Notes: a model not told the origin generated them from the sequence alone. 41,037 nt of DNA from an uncultured Curtobacterium sp. (GCA_913778205.1 CAJYUW010000037.1:1-41037); one strand, 5' to 3'. Counted from the stretch's first letter, positions 16,802-26,194 are shown. Program-made: numbers and translations.

Positions 16802-16845
16802 CGGACGGGAGGCGCGGGGCGGGCCGGCACCGCGCCTCCCGTCCG
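16802..16845. terminator. 44-bp palindromic element, copy B
   Basis: Perfect 16-bp arms identical to copy A (CGGACGGGAGGCGCGG and its complement). The 12-nt centre differs from copy A at one base. It lies 122 bp beyond the TetR stop at 16968 (minus strand) and upstream of the pst PHO box, and so could insulate the pst promoter. Confidence 0.7.
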
Positions 16846-16935
16846 TCGACCGGTCGCGTGCAACCACCGCGACCACCGCGACACGCGGATCCGGCGCCCC
16901 GTCCGGGGCGCGCACGCGACCGGGCGAGGTGGGCC

Positions 16936-16977
16936 CGGGTCAGGACGCGCGGGTCAGGACGCGCGGGTCAGGACGCG
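16936..16977. repeat. Three tandem 14-bp copies across the TetR stop codon
   Basis: The unit CGGGTCAGGACGCG is repeated three times without mismatch. Each copy contains a TCA that reads as TGA on the minus strand. The third copy supplies the last codons and stop of the TetR gene; the other two duplicate that stop region downstream. It looks like recent slippage or duplication. Confidence 0.85.
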
Positions 16978-17534
16978 AGCAACGCCGTGACGGCGTCGAC
17001 GACGACCTGCCGCCGACGCGGCGGCGCCACGGCGGCGACGAGCGCCGCGCCCTCCGGGGCGGTGTCGGCCCAGAACGCCGCGAGCTGCTCCACCAGGCCG
17101 AGCAGCACGGCGGGTCGGAACGCCCGCGGCAGCACGCCCGCCCGCTGCGCTCGTTCGACCGCGGCGACGGACTCGGCGCGTGCGTCGGCGAGCGCCTCGA
17201 GCGGACGGGCCTCGAGTCGGTGCCAGGTCAGGAGCCGCGGCACCCACGGACGACGGACGTAGGCGTCGTGCAGCCGGCCGGCGTAGCCGGGCAGGTCGTC
17301 GACGTCGAGGGGGGCCTCGGCGGCGAGCTCGGTCACGGTCTGGACGTACAGGGCGTCGTACAGGCCGTCCTTCCCGCCGAAGTAGTGGAAGACCTGCGCC
17401 TTGTTGCTCCCGGCGGCCGCCGCGATCCGCTCGACCTTCGCGCCGACGACGCCGTGCGCCGCGAACTCGTCGCGGGCCGCGTCGAGGAGACGGGCACGGA
17501 CGGCGTCGGCCGGCGGCGGCGTGAAGCGGGGCAT
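16968..17534 (-). CDS. TetR/AcrR family transcriptional regulator
   Basis: Predicted 188-aa repressor. The N-terminal HTH (residues about 10-60) reads VRARLLDAARDEFAAHG, then KVERIAAAAGSNKAQVFHYFGGKDGLYDAL, with the HYF..K..LY hallmark. The C-terminal domain resembles TetR proteins of the type found beside small enzyme or DUF1349 genes. The ATG is preceded by TAGCGT with a 6-nt gap and no ribosome site, indicating a leaderless transcript. It is divergent from a truncated DUF1349-like gene, its probable former target. Its stop lies within a tandem repeat. Confidence 0.87.
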   Translation of the reverse strand: MPRFTPPPADAVRARLLDAARDEFAAHGVVGAKVERIAAAAGSNKAQVFHYFGGKDGLYDALYVQTVTELAAEAPLDVDDLPGYAGRLHDAYVRRPWVPRLLTWHRLEARPLEALADARAESVAAVERAQRAGVLPRAFRPAVLLGLVEQLAAFWADTAPEGAALVAAVAPPRRRQVVVDAVTALLAS

Positions 17535-17601
17535 GCGACCACGCTACCGGTGGGGCACACCGACCAGCGCGGCGGCGTGCACTCCGCGGTACGGTGCGGA
17601 C

Positions 17602-17781
17602 GTGACCATCGACCTCCCCGGCCTCCCGCCCCTCCACTGGACCGGAACCGAGGGCACCGCCCGCACCGATCCCGACACCGGAGCGCTGTCGCTCGTCGCC
17701 GCAGCCGGGGTCGACTGGACGAACGACGCCGCGACCGCGGACACCGGCGGGCGCGGGCGCCGCCGCCCGACCGTCACCTGA
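17602..17781 (+). pseudogene. Truncated DUF1349-like (concanavalin-fold) gene remnant
   Basis: The 59-residue product starts MTIDLPGLPPLHWTGTEG and runs to GVDWTNDAATADTG, which resembles the N-terminus of DUF1349 (regulation of enolase 1/ConA-like) proteins of about 190-200 aa. After WTNDAAT the similarity stops: the frame continues into low-complexity GGRGRRRP and ends. No later DUF1349 segment is found in any frame before the next gene at 17849. A leaderless-type promoter box (TACGGT, then 6 nt, then GTG) is retained. I infer an internal deletion of the rest of the gene; a real short protein cannot be excluded. Confidence 0.5.
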
Positions 17782-17848
17782 ACGAACCCGCTGCCCGACC
17801 TCGGCAGATCCCCGGCTCCCTCATCGGCAGGCGCAGCACATTGCCGTC

Positions 17849-19927
17849 ATGACCATGCCCGACCGCTCCGCCGCGCGCCCCGCACGGTGGCTGCACCAGC
17901 CCCGGCGACAGCTCGTCGTCCTCGCCGCCGTCGTCGTGCTCGGCGCCGTGCTGAGCAGCTGGAACCTCGCGCGGGGCGGCGACTCCGAGTTCTACGCCGC
18001 CGCCGCCCGGTCGATGTCCGAGTCCCTGCCCGCGTTCCTCAGTGGCTCCTTCGACCCGGCCGCGACCGTCACGCTCGACAAGCTCGCCGGTTTCGCCGTG
18101 CCCCAGGCGGTCAGCGTGCACCTCTTCGGCATGTCCACGGCGGCGCTCGCGCTGCCGCAGGTCGTCGAGGGCGCGGTCACCACCGTCGCGGTGTCGGTGG
18201 TGGGGCTGCGGTGGGCGGGGCCGCGCGTCGGACTCGTCGCGGCCGTCCTCGCCGCGGCGACCCCGATCTTCGTCTCGATGTTCGGCCACCCGATGGAGGA
18301 CGGTCTCCTCACGACGGCGCTCGCGGTCGCCCTGGTGTGGTGGCAGCGGGCCGCGCTCACCGGGCAGTGGTGGCCGCTGCTGCTCGCGGGGCTCTCCGTC
18401 GGCGTCGGCTTCCAGGCGAAGATGCTCCAGTCGTGGCTGGTCGTGCCGGCGCTCGTGGCCGGGACCGTGGTGGCGCTGGCCACACCCGGCGTGCGGTGGC
18501 GGCGGGTGCTCGGGCACGTCGGGGTCCTCGTCGCGTCGACGCTGGTCGCGAGCCTCGCCTGGTCGGTGGTCGTCGAGCTGCTCCCGGCGGCGGACCACCC
18601 GTACGTCGACGGGTCGACCGACGACGACGTGTTCGCGATGGTGTTCGGCTACAACGGGGTCGACCGCTTCCTGCCCGGCGCGTGGCCGGGAGCCGTCAGC
18701 GCACTCGGCGGCGCGTTCGGCCGCGCCGGGTCGCACCTGGCGCACGCCCTGCACGGCCTCGGCGGGGCGCCGCACCACACCGGCACGACGCTCGTCCAGC
18801 TCTTCGCCCCGCGGTACGCCTCACAGGTCGGCTGGTCCTGGCCCGCCGCCCTGGCCGGCATCGGCACCGGTGCGGCGCGGTGGTGGCCGGGGCGGTCCGG
18901 CCGGGAGGCGCGCCCCGCGTTCGCCGCGCTCGTCACCGTCGTCGTGTGGCTGGCCACCGCGGTGCTGGTCCTGTCGCTCATGCGGCTGCCGCACACGGCG
19001 TACGTCGCGGGCGTCGGCGTGCAGCTCGCGGTGCTCGGGGCGGTCGGCTGGTGGGGAGCCGCCACCCTGGTCGACGCGGCCGACCGCCGGCTCCGGACGG
19101 TGCCGGTCGGACTCCTCGTGGCGCAGGGGGCGTGGTGGACCTGGTTGGCGCGCTCGTCCTCGGAGCCGGTGCTGCTCGGCGCGGTGGCGGTCGGCACGAC
19201 GATCGCCGCGCTCATCGCCCTGCTGGTGCGCTGGGGCGGCGTGGCCGTGCGGACCGACGGGCGCGGGCGGCGGACCGCGGCGGCGCTGCTCGTCGCGGCG
19301 GTCGTGGCCGGTCCGGCGTGCTTCTCGCTGCAGGTGCTCGACGCGGCGCGGGACGGGAGCGGCGGGGACGCGTCGGTGGGCGTCGGCAACGGCGCGTTCG
19401 CGTTCGGCGGCTCGACGCCGGACCGGGCGTTCGCGCTCGCACGGACGGGGATGCTCGGCGCGGACCGGACCGTCGTGCCGAGCTCGACGTTCCGCATCTC
19501 GACCCCGGACGTCTGGGGCGGCCGCCCGACGCTGGACCCTGCCGAGGCGGCCCTCGTCCGGGCAGCCGAGCGGGAGGGCGGCGGACGCGACGGCTCGCCG
19601 TTGTTCCTCACCGACTCCTGGCGCATCGCCGCGGACGTCATCGGCGACACCGGTCGGGAGGTCCTCACGGACGGCGGCTTCTCCGGCCACGTCCCGGTGT
19701 TCACCGCGGCGCAGGTCGAACGGCTCGTGTCGTCGGGGCGCGAGCGGCTCGTCGTGGTGCCCGCGTCCGCCGCACCGACCGACCCGGTCGTCCAGGCGAC
19801 CGACGCCCTCGGGTGCACCGTCGTCGGGCGCTGGGGCACGTCGGCGCCGGGCGGGCACGGGTCGGCGCCGACCCGGGGCGGGTTCGGCTCGCCGCAGTCG
19901 TTCACCCTCGAACGCTGCGGCGGCTGA
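17849..19927 (+). CDS. GT39-type membrane glycosyltransferase (ArnT/PMT-like)
   Basis: Predicted 692-aa multi-pass glycosyltransferase that would use a polyprenyl-phosphate sugar to glycosylate an extracytoplasmic acceptor. The first helix (LVVLAAVVVLGAVLSSW) is followed by GGDSEFYAAAARSMSES and SFDPAATVTLDKL, matching the actinobacterial family-39 signature, in which the acidic pair after helix 1 is catalytic. About 11-12 more helices follow, and a soluble C-terminal domain begins near residue 495. The start could also be the ATG two codons later. It has CACATT 6 nt before the ATG, a weak leaderless -10. It appears monocistronic and its acceptor is unknown. Confidence 0.85.
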   Translation: MTMPDRSAARPARWLHQPRRQLVVLAAVVVLGAVLSSWNLARGGDSEFYAAAARSMSESLPAFLSGSFDPAATVTLDKLAGFAVPQAVSVHLFGMSTAALALPQVVEGAVTTVAVSVVGLRWAGPRVGLVAAVLAAATPIFVSMFGHPMEDGLLTTALAVALVWWQRAALTGQWWPLLLAGLSVGVGFQAKMLQSWLVVPALVAGTVVALATPGVRWRRVLGHVGVLVASTLVASLAWSVVVELLPAADHPYVDGSTDDDVFAMVFGYNGVDRFLPGAWPGAVSALGGAFGRAGSHLAHALHGLGGAPHHTGTTLVQLFAPRYASQVGWSWPAALAGIGTGAARWWPGRSGREARPAFAALVTVVVWLATAVLVLSLMRLPHTAYVAGVGVQLAVLGAVGWWGAATLVDAADRRLRTVPVGLLVAQGAWWTWLARSSSEPVLLGAVAVGTTIAALIALLVRWGGVAVRTDGRGRRTAAALLVAAVVAGPACFSLQVLDAARDGSGGDASVGVGNGAFAFGGSTPDRAFALARTGMLGADRTVVPSSTFRISTPDVWGGRPTLDPAEAALVRAAEREGGGRDGSPLFLTDSWRIAADVIGDTGREVLTDGGFSGHVPVFTAAQVERLVSSGRERLVVVPASAAPTDPVVQATDALGCTVVGRWGTSAPGGHGSAPTRGGFGSPQSFTLERCGG

Positions 19928-19957
19928 CGACGGCCACGGACGGGGTAGCGTGCGGGC

Positions 19958-20557
19958 ATGTCCGACGCCAGTGCCTTCGACGCCGTCCTGCTCGCGGGCG
20001 GCCGGGCGACCCGGCTCGGCGGCATCGACAAGACGGCGCTCGGCGCCCCGGGCGCCACGCTCCTCGACCGAGCCGTCGACGCCGCATCGGGAGCAGGGCG
20101 GGTGCTGCTCGTCGGGGTACGCGACCGACGACGGACCCCGACGGGCGTGACGTCGGTCGTCGAGGACACGCCGTTCGGTGGCCCGGTGAGCGCCCTCGCC
20201 GCCGCCCTCGGTGCAGCCGCGGCGAGCGCGCCGGCCACGCTGGTGCTCGCCTGCGACCTGGTCCGCCCCGCCGAGGCCGTGGCGGTCCTCCGCCGGGCGG
20301 TCGACCCCGCGTCCGTCGGACGCGCCGACGCACCAGGGCCGGACGGGTGGATCGCGGTGGACGACGACGGTCGTCGACAGCCACTCCTGGCGCTCTACCG
20401 GTCGGCCGCGCTCCGGAGCGCCGTCGCCGCCCTCGGCACGGTCGAGGGCGCCTCGCTCCGACGGCTGACCGGCCCGCTCGACCTCGTCGAGGTGCCGGTG
20501 CCCTCGGCGCTCTGCGCGGACGTCGACACCCCGGACGACGCGGAACGGCTCACCTGA
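19958..20557 (+). CDS. mobA: Molybdenum cofactor guanylyltransferase-like protein (MobA family)
   Basis: Predicted 199-aa nucleotidyltransferase. It begins with the family nucleotide-binding motif VLLAGGRATRLGGIDKTAL (near residue 10), followed by DTPFGGPVSAL and the metal-binding VLACDLVRP. MobA attaches GMP to molybdopterin to make the bis-MGD cofactor used by formate dehydrogenase-type enzymes, which fits the genes that follow. The ATG is preceded by TAGCGT with a 6-nt gap and CTGACG 16 nt further up, a good leaderless promoter. It is probably first in the molybdenum cluster, 46 bp before the DUF6457 gene. Confidence 0.88.
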   Translation: MSDASAFDAVLLAGGRATRLGGIDKTALGAPGATLLDRAVDAASGAGRVLLVGVRDRRRTPTGVTSVVEDTPFGGPVSALAAALGAAAASAPATLVLACDLVRPAEAVAVLRRAVDPASVGRADAPGPDGWIAVDDDGRRQPLLALYRSAALRSAVAALGTVEGASLRRLTGPLDLVEVPVPSALCADVDTPDDAERLT

Positions 20558-20603
20558 GCGGACCCGCGCGTCCGTGTGCCGTCGGCCCTGCTTGACTGAC
20601 GGC

Positions 20604-20870
20604 ATGACCACAGACGACGTCCTCGCAGCGTGGAAGGCCGAGCTCACCGCTGCGCTCGGCCTCACCGCGGACACCGACCTCGACATCGGGGTCGTGCTCG
20701 ACCTCGCCCGGGACGCCGCGCACGGGGTCGCCCGACCGGCCGCACCGCTGACGACGTTCCTCGTGGGGTACGCCGCCGGACTGCGCGGCGGCAGCGCCGC
20801 GGACCTCGCGGACGCCGTGGCGACCGCGACCCGACTCGCCGCGGCCCGCGGCGACCAGGCCGGAGCGTGA
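20604..20870 (+). CDS. DUF6457 small protein of the molybdenum cluster
   Basis: Predicted 88-aa helical, cytoplasmic protein matching DUF6457, a small family often found beside mobA/moeA and formate dehydrogenase genes in actinobacteria (recalled, not searched). The features seen are VLAAWKAELTAALGL, VLDLARDAAHGVARPAAPLTTFLVGYAAGLRGG and a final helix. Its stop overlaps the moeA GTG (GTGA), so the two are translationally coupled. The function is unknown; an accessory role in cofactor delivery is a guess from context. Confidence 0.8.
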   Translation: MTTDDVLAAWKAELTAALGLTADTDLDIGVVLDLARDAAHGVARPAAPLTTFLVGYAAGLRGGSAADLADAVATATRLAAARGDQAGA

Positions 20871-22051
20871 GCGTCGGGTCGACGCACGGGGGGCCACCGT
20901 CGTGGGACCACGCTCGTGTCCTCGCCCACGCCGCGGGTGCTGCGCTCCGCGGCCCCGGCGAGCGGATCCCGCTGGGGTCCGGTCACGGCCGCGTGCTGGC
21001 GTCGGACCTGACCGCGCCGGGCCCGGTGCCCGGTCACGACGGCGCCGCGATGGACGGGTGGGCGGTCGCGGGCGCCGGCCCGTGGGTGCTCGGAGCGGCG
21101 ATCGTCGCCGGGGACGACCCCTCGACGGAGGTCCTCCGGCCCGGGGGCGCGCGACCGATCACGACCGGGGCGCCGGTCCCACCGGGCACGACGGCGGTGG
21201 TGCGGTCGGAGGACGCCGACGTGGTCGACGGCCGGCTCGTGCGCCACACGGCGGGTGCTCGACGCCACGTCCGTCCGGCGGGTGAGGAGGTCGCCGCCGG
21301 GCAGCTGCTCTTCCCGGCCGGCACCGTGCTCACGCCGCCCCGGATCGCCCTCGCGGCGGCCGCGGGCGTCGACGACCTCGACGTGGTGACGGCGCCGACC
21401 GTGCGCGTCGCAGTCCTCGGCGACGAGGTCGTCGGCGACGGGGTCCCCCGGCCGGGTCGGGTGCGCGACGTCTTCTCGAGCACGCTGCCGGACGTGTTCC
21501 GGGCGTTCGGTGCCGAGCCGACGGCCGCGGTCCGGGTGCCCGACGACCCGGACGCCACCGAGCGCCTCTACGCGGGGTCCCCGGAGCGGCTGGTCGTGAC
21601 CACGGGCGGGACGGCGGGCTCGTCGACCGACCACGTCCGTGCCGCCCTGGCCCGGATCGGCGCCGAGCTCGTCGTGGACCGGGTCGACGTCCGTCCAGGC
21701 CGGCCGACGATGCTCGCACGCCGGGGTCGGACGCTCTTCCTCTGCCTGCCGGGCAACCCGATGGCGGCGATGGTCGCCGCGGTGCTCCTCGGCGGCCCGC
21801 TGGTCGCCGGGCTCACCGGGCGCGGGCCGACGGCGCCCGGCTCGGCGTCGCTCGCGGTGGCAGTGCCGAACGACCGCCCCGGTCCGCTCGTGCTCGCCCA
21901 CCGGACCGCCCCGGACGGAGCGGTCCCGACCTCCCACCAGACCGCGGCGATGCTGCGCGGACTGGCCGACGCGGACGGCCTGCTCGTCGTCGGTCCCGGG
22001 GGTGCGCGGGCCGGTGACGTCGTGCCGACGCTCCGGCTCCCCTGGACGTGA
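20867..22051 (+). CDS. moeA: Molybdopterin molybdenumtransferase MoeA
   Basis: Predicted 394-aa enzyme that inserts molybdate into adenylylated molybdopterin. Family motifs in order: PGHDGAAMDGWAV (near residue 50), RPITTGAPVPPGTTAVVRSED, the C-terminal MogA-like domain with VVTTGGTAGSSTDHV, and LFLCLPGNPMAAMVA. The length is close to typical MoeA (about 400). The GTG start overlaps the stop of the DUF6457 gene. The first 15-20 residues are atypical, but no later start keeps the N-terminal helix. It lies directly before fdhD. Confidence 0.9.
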   Translation: MSVGSTHGGPPSWDHARVLAHAAGAALRGPGERIPLGSGHGRVLASDLTAPGPVPGHDGAAMDGWAVAGAGPWVLGAAIVAGDDPSTEVLRPGGARPITTGAPVPPGTTAVVRSEDADVVDGRLVRHTAGARRHVRPAGEEVAAGQLLFPAGTVLTPPRIALAAAAGVDDLDVVTAPTVRVAVLGDEVVGDGVPRPGRVRDVFSSTLPDVFRAFGAEPTAAVRVPDDPDATERLYAGSPERLVVTTGGTAGSSTDHVRAALARIGAELVVDRVDVRPGRPTMLARRGRTLFLCLPGNPMAAMVAAVLLGGPLVAGLTGRGPTAPGSASLAVAVPNDRPGPLVLAHRTAPDGAVPTSHQTAAMLRGLADADGLLVVGPGGARAGDVVPTLRLPWT

Positions 22052-22100
22052 GCCGCACCGGGCACTGGTGGGAGTCGGGCGCGGGTGGTAGACCCGAGCC

Positions 22101-22976
22101 ATGAACCGGATCACCGCGCGGAAGCGGGTCACCCGCATCACCGTCGCCACGTCACGGTCGGTGCGCGAGGACGTCCTCGCCGTCGAGGAGCCGCTCGAGA
22201 TCCGGGTCGGGGGCTCGCCGCTCGCGATCACGATGCGGACCCCGGGCAACGACGTCGACCTCGCCGCGGGGTTCCTCGTGTCCGAGGGGGTCATCGGTCG
22301 CGGGGACGACTTCCTCGCCGCGCGGTACTGCGCGGGCGCGACCGACGAGGGGGCGAACACGTACAACGTGCTCGACGTCACGCTCGCGGCGGGCGTCCCG
22401 GCCCCGGATCCCAGCCTGCAGCGGGCGTTCTACACGACGAGCTCCTGCGGCCTGTGCGGCAAGGCGAGCATCGACGCCGTGCGGACGACGTCGCAGCACG
22501 CGGTGCTCCACGACGACCTCGTGCTCGACCCGGCGCTCCTCGCGACGTTCCCCGACCTGCTCCGCGACCAGCAGGCCGTGTTCGAGAAGACCGGCGGGCT
22601 CCACGCCGCCGCGCTCTTCGACGGCCGCACCGGCCGGATGCTCGTCCTCCGCGAGGACGTCGGCCGGCACAACGCCGTCGACAAGGTGATCGGGTGGGCG
22701 GTGAAGGAGGGCCGACTCCCCCTGACCGGCACCGTCCTCATGGTCTCCGGTCGTGCGAGCTTCGAGTTGACACAGAAGGCGTCGATGGCCGGGATCCCGG
22801 TGCTCGCCGCCGTGTCGGCCCCGTCGTCGCTCGCCGTCGACCTCGCCAAGGAGGTCGGCATCACGATCGTCGGGTTCCTCCGGGGGCAGAGCATGGTCGT
22901 CTACAGCCGTCCCGAGCGGATCACCGAACCCGCACCCACCGCCAGCACCAGCCGAGAGACCGTGAGCGCCCGATGA
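22101..22976 (+). CDS. fdhD: Formate dehydrogenase accessory sulfurtransferase FdhD
   Basis: Predicted 291-aa cytoplasmic sulfurtransferase. FdhD moves sulfur from a cysteine desulfurase to the molybdenum centre of formate dehydrogenase. The CxxC motif is intact ([10 protein letters not shown], Cys116 and Cys119). Other conserved blocks are [41 protein letters not shown] and [13 protein letters not shown]. The ATG has TAGACC 6 nt upstream, a near-match to a leaderless -10. Its stop overlaps the next ATG (ATGA), coupling it to the enzyme it is expected to serve. Confidence 0.95.
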   Translation: MNRITARKRVTRITVATSRSVREDVLAVEEPLEIRVGGSPLAITMRTPGNDVDLAAGFLVSEGVIGRGDDFLAARYCAGATDEGANTYNVLDVTLAAGVPAPDPSLQRAFYTTSSCGLCGKASIDAVRTTSQHAVLHDDLVLDPALLATFPDLLRDQQAVFEKTGGLHAAALFDGRTGRMLVLREDVGRHNAVDKVIGWAVKEGRLPLTGTVLMVSGRASFELTQKASMAGIPVLAAVSAPSSLAVDLAKEVGITIVGFLRGQSMVVYSRPERITEPAPTASTSRETVSAR

Positions 22977-25267
22977 CGAAGCAGCCACCGACCGACGACG
23001 TGACCGACGCCGACCTCGAGGTCGGTGAGCCGAAGGAGTGGGCGGCCGGCGTCCCCGGGGTCCTGCACTCGATGGGGCCGGCGCTCGAGCAGCTCGGCGC
23101 GGCCCGGACCGCCAAGCTCATGCTGGCGCTGAACCAGAAGGGCGGGTTCGACTGCATGAGCTGCGCCTGGCCGGACCCGGACAAGCGCAAGACCGCCGAG
23201 TTCTGCGAGAACGGCGGCAAGGCCGTGGTGTGGGAGGCCACCCCGGTGCTGGTGCCGCGGACGTTCTGGTCGGAGCACTCCGTCGACGACCTCGCCGACA
23301 AGACCGAGTACTGGCTCGGCATGCAGGGCCGCCTGACCGAGCCGGTGTGGAAGCCCGCCGGCAGCGACCACTACGAGCCGGTGAGCTGGGAGCGGGCGTA
23401 CGGGATCATCGCCGAGAAGCTGAACGGCCTCGACGGCCCGGACCAGGCATCCTTCTACACGTCGGGCCGCACGAGCAACGAGGCGGCCTTCGTCTACCAG
23501 CTGTTCGTCCGGGCCTTCGGCACGAACAACCTGCCCGACTGCTCGAACATGTGCCACGAGTCGACGAGCCTCGCGATGGCCGAGGTCGTCGGCATCGGCA
23601 AGTCGACCATCGCCTACGACGACTTCGAGGAGACCGAGCTCATCATCGTGATGGGGCAGAACCCCGGCACGAACCACCCCCGCATGCTCACCGCGCTCGA
23701 GGACGCCAAGAAGAACGGCGCCGAGATCGTCGCCGTGAACCCGCTGCCCGAGGCGGGCCTCCGCCGGTACAAGAACCCGCAGCGCCCCCGCGGGGTCGTC
23801 GGCCACGGCACCCAGATCGCCGACCAGTTCCTCCAGATCCGACTCGGCGGCGACATGGCGCTCCTGCAGGCGGTCGCGAAGCGGGTCGTGCTCGCCGAGC
23901 AGGCAGCCCCGGGCACCGTCGTCGACCACGCGTTCATCGCGGAGCACACGAGCGGCTACGACGCGTTCGTGGAGCACATCCTGCAGGTCGACGACGACGA
24001 GGTGGTGCGCGCCACCGGGTTGACGGTCGAGCAGATCGACGAACTCGCCGACCGGTACCTGCGGTCCGAGCGCACGATCATCACCTGGGCGATGGGCATC
24101 ACCCAGCACACCAAGGCCGTCGACACGATCAAGGAGATCATCAACCTCCTGCTGCTCCGCGGCAACATCGGCAAGCCCGGCGCCGGCGCCTCGCCGATCC
24201 GCGGCCACAGCAACGTGCAGGGCGACCGGACCATGGGCATCTGGGAGCAGATGCCGGACAGCTTCCTCGACGCGCTGGCGGAGGAGTTCCACTTCGAGCC
24301 GCCCCGCGAGCACGGCGTCGACGCGCTGAAGGGCATCCACGCCATGCGACGCGGGGACGTGAAGTTCTGGATGGGCATGGGCGGCAACCTCGTCGCCGCG
24401 ATCTCGGACTCGCAGCTCGCCGAAGAGGCCTTCCGCGGGACCGAGATGACGGTGCAGGTGTCGACCAAGCTGAACCGCTCCCACGCCGTCGTCGGGCGCG
24501 AGGCCCTGATCCTCCCGACGATGGGCCGCACCGAGGTCGACGTCCAGGCTTCGGGCCCGCAGTTCGTCTCGGTCGAGGACACCGTGTGCTCGGTGCACGG
24601 CAGCCACGGACAGGTACCGCCGGTCGCGCCCGGCCTGCGGTCCGAGGTCGCGATCGTGTGCGAGCTCGCCCGTGCCGTCCTCGGCGACCGGGTGCCGATC
24701 GCGTGGGAGGCCATGCGTGACGACTACGGGGTGGTCCGCGACCACATCAGCCGGGTCGTCCCGGGCTTCGACGACTACTCGCGGCGTGCCGGCAGCAAGG
24801 AGGGCTTCGTCCTGCCGAACGGCCCACGCGATTCGCGGACCTTCGCCACGGAGACCGGCAAGGCCATGCTCACCGTCAACCAGCTCGAGCACGTCGAACG
24901 GCCGGAGGGCACGCTGCTGCTGCAGACCCTGCGCAGCCACGACCAGTACAACACCACGATCTACAGCCTCAACGACCGGTACCGCGGCATCAAGAAGGGC
25001 CGGCACGTCGTCTTCGTGAACCCGGACGACCTCACCGAGCTCGGTCTGTCGGACGGACAGCACGTGGACGTCAGCACGGTCTGGCACGACGGCGTCGAGC
25101 GGGTGTTGCGCGACCAGCGCATCGTCGCCTACCCGAGCGCGAAAGGCTGCGCTGCCGCGTACTTCCCGGAGGCGAACGTCCTCGTGCCGCTCGACAGTGC
25201 TGCGAAGGGCAGCAACACCCCGGTGTCCAAGGCCGTCCCGGTGAAGCTGACGCCCGTGGCCGTCTGA
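22973..25267 (+). CDS. FdhF/YdeP-family molybdopterin oxidoreductase
   Basis: Predicted 764-aa cytoplasmic molybdoenzyme of the FdhF/YdeP (formate dehydrogenase-like alpha subunit) family. The N-terminal cysteine set Cys61, Cys64, Cys78 ([13 protein letters not shown] and EFCENGGKA) is the family's cluster-binding signature. Cys194 in NMCHESTS is the expected Mo ligand, where classical FdhF has selenocysteine. Later blocks include [15 protein letters not shown] and [26 protein letters not shown], and the C-terminal cofactor domain contains [11 protein letters not shown]. No NuoE/F-like partner subunit is present, so its electron acceptor is unknown. It is coupled to fdhD. Whether it oxidises formate cannot be told from sequence. 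Confidence 0.92.
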   Translation: MTKQPPTDDVTDADLEVGEPKEWAAGVPGVLHSMGPALEQLGAARTAKLMLALNQKGGFDCMSCAWPDPDKRKTAEFCENGGKAVVWEATPVLVPRTFWSEHSVDDLADKTEYWLGMQGRLTEPVWKPAGSDHYEPVSWERAYGIIAEKLNGLDGPDQASFYTSGRTSNEAAFVYQLFVRAFGTNNLPDCSNMCHESTSLAMAEVVGIGKSTIAYDDFEETELIIVMGQNPGTNHPRMLTALEDAKKNGAEIVAVNPLPEAGLRRYKNPQRPRGVVGHGTQIADQFLQIRLGGDMALLQAVAKRVVLAEQAAPGTVVDHAFIAEHTSGYDAFVEHILQVDDDEVVRATGLTVEQIDELADRYLRSERTIITWAMGITQHTKAVDTIKEIINLLLLRGNIGKPGAGASPIRGHSNVQGDRTMGIWEQMPDSFLDALAEEFHFEPPREHGVDALKGIHAMRRGDVKFWMGMGGNLVAAISDSQLAEEAFRGTEMTVQVSTKLNRSHAVVGREALILPTMGRTEVDVQASGPQFVSVEDTVCSVHGSHGQVPPVAPGLRSEVAIVCELARAVLGDRVPIAWEAMRDDYGVVRDHISRVVPGFDDYSRRAGSKEGFVLPNGPRDSRTFATETGKAMLTVNQLEHVERPEGTLLLQTLRSHDQYNTTIYSLNDRYRGIKKGRHVVFVNPDDLTELGLSDGQHVDVSTVWHDGVERVLRDQRIVAYPSAKGCAAAYFPEANVLVPLDSAAKGSNTPVSKAVPVKLTPVAV

Positions 25268-25275
25268 TCCCGCGC

Positions 25276-26160
25276 GTGTGGCCGACGGAGGACGCCTGGC
25301 GCCGGTCGGTGCCGGACCGGCTCGCCGCCGCCGTCGACCGGTGGGGCCTGCGCCCCGGCGCCGTCGTCGAGGGCGGCAGCGTCTCGCACGTCCGCGTGGT
25401 CACCACAGCGGACGGCACGCCGGCCGTGCTCAAGCTGTCGTTCCCGCACCGTGAGGCCCGCGACGAGGCCGCCGCGCTGACCTGGTGGGACGGCGCGGGC
25501 GCGGTGCGGCTGCTCGCCCACGACCCGGCCGACCCGTTCGCCCTCCTGCTCGAGCGCTGCGCCCCCGGGATGCGTCTGGCCGACCGGACGGACCTCGCCG
25601 CGGCCGAGCGGCTGACGATCGGCGCCGACGCCGTCGTGCGTCTCTGGGCGGCGGGCGTGCCGGACGACTCCCCGTTCGAACGGCTCGTGGACGTGTGCGA
25701 CGAGTGGGCGGACCTGGCCGAGCAGCGGATGCGGACCCTCGCCCCACCGCTCGACGCCGGGCTCGTACGGCTCGGGATCGACCTGCTCCGGACACTCCCC
25801 CGCACCGCCGACCGCACCGTCGTCGTGCACGGCGACCACAACCCGGGCAACGTCCTCGCCGCGGAACGCGGACCGTGGCTCGTGATCGACCCGAAGCCGA
25901 TGACCGGCGACCCCGCCTACGACCTGTGCCCGCTGCTCGTGCAGGTCGACGACCCGTTCGCGCTCGCCGACCCGGCATCCGCGCTGGTCGACCGCACGGC
26001 GTTGCTGGCGGACCGGACGGACCTCGACCCGGCGCGGATCCGCGCCTGGACGGTGGCCCGGCTGGTCGAGTCCGCCCTCTGGCACGCCAGCCGGTCCGAG
26101 CTGCCGCAGGCGCAGGAGGACGCGGCGCGCGCAGCGCGCACCGCCGACCTGCTCGGGTGA
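25276..26160 (+). CDS. APH(6)/hydroxyurea phosphotransferase-like kinase
   Basis: Predicted 294-aa soluble kinase of the aminoglycoside/hydroxyurea phosphotransferase (APH_6_hur) family. An ATP-site Lys lies in AVLKLSFPHRE (Lys53). The catalytic loop is VVVHGDHNPGNVL (His185, Asp187, Asn189), and the metal-binding motif is LVIDPKPMTGDPAYDL (Asp205, Lys207). IDPK..GDPA.D is the pattern of streptomycin 6-kinases and hydroxyurea kinases. It starts at GTG 8 bp after the molybdoenzyme stop with no ribosome site, so it depends on read-through from the operon. Its substrate may be an endogenous metabolite; drug resistance is not demonstrated. Confidence 0.85.
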   Translation: MWPTEDAWRRSVPDRLAAAVDRWGLRPGAVVEGGSVSHVRVVTTADGTPAVLKLSFPHREARDEAAALTWWDGAGAVRLLAHDPADPFALLLERCAPGMRLADRTDLAAAERLTIGADAVVRLWAAGVPDDSPFERLVDVCDEWADLAEQRMRTLAPPLDAGLVRLGIDLLRTLPRTADRTVVVHGDHNPGNVLAAERGPWLVIDPKPMTGDPAYDLCPLLVQVDDPFALADPASALVDRTALLADRTDLDPARIRAWTVARLVESALWHASRSELPQAQEDAARAARTADLLG

Positions 26161-26194
26161 GGAGCGACGCCCCGGCGTCGACGCGACCACGCGA

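Larger units (their letters stand above)
16508..16967. other. 460-bp intergenic region between pstC and a TetR gene
   Basis: No gene is visible. From left to right it holds the pst leader/promoter region, the PHO-box-like triple repeat at 16622-16654, an AT-richer stretch with two copies of ATCATTCG 20 bp apart (16776 and 16796), palindromic element copy B (16802-16845), and the start of the 14-bp tandem repeat that runs into the TetR stop codon. I see no convincing -35/-10 pair for pstC. Confidence 0.6.

Noticed and set aside
16776..16803. Two ATCATTCG copies 20 bp apart as a regulator site
   Set aside because: Only two 8-bp copies, with no symmetry and no promoter element nearby; too weak to call.
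20592..20597. TTGACT 6 nt before the DUF6457 ATG as a leaderless -10
   Set aside because: It lacks the essential A at position 2 of TANNNT; the gene is more likely read from the mobA promoter.
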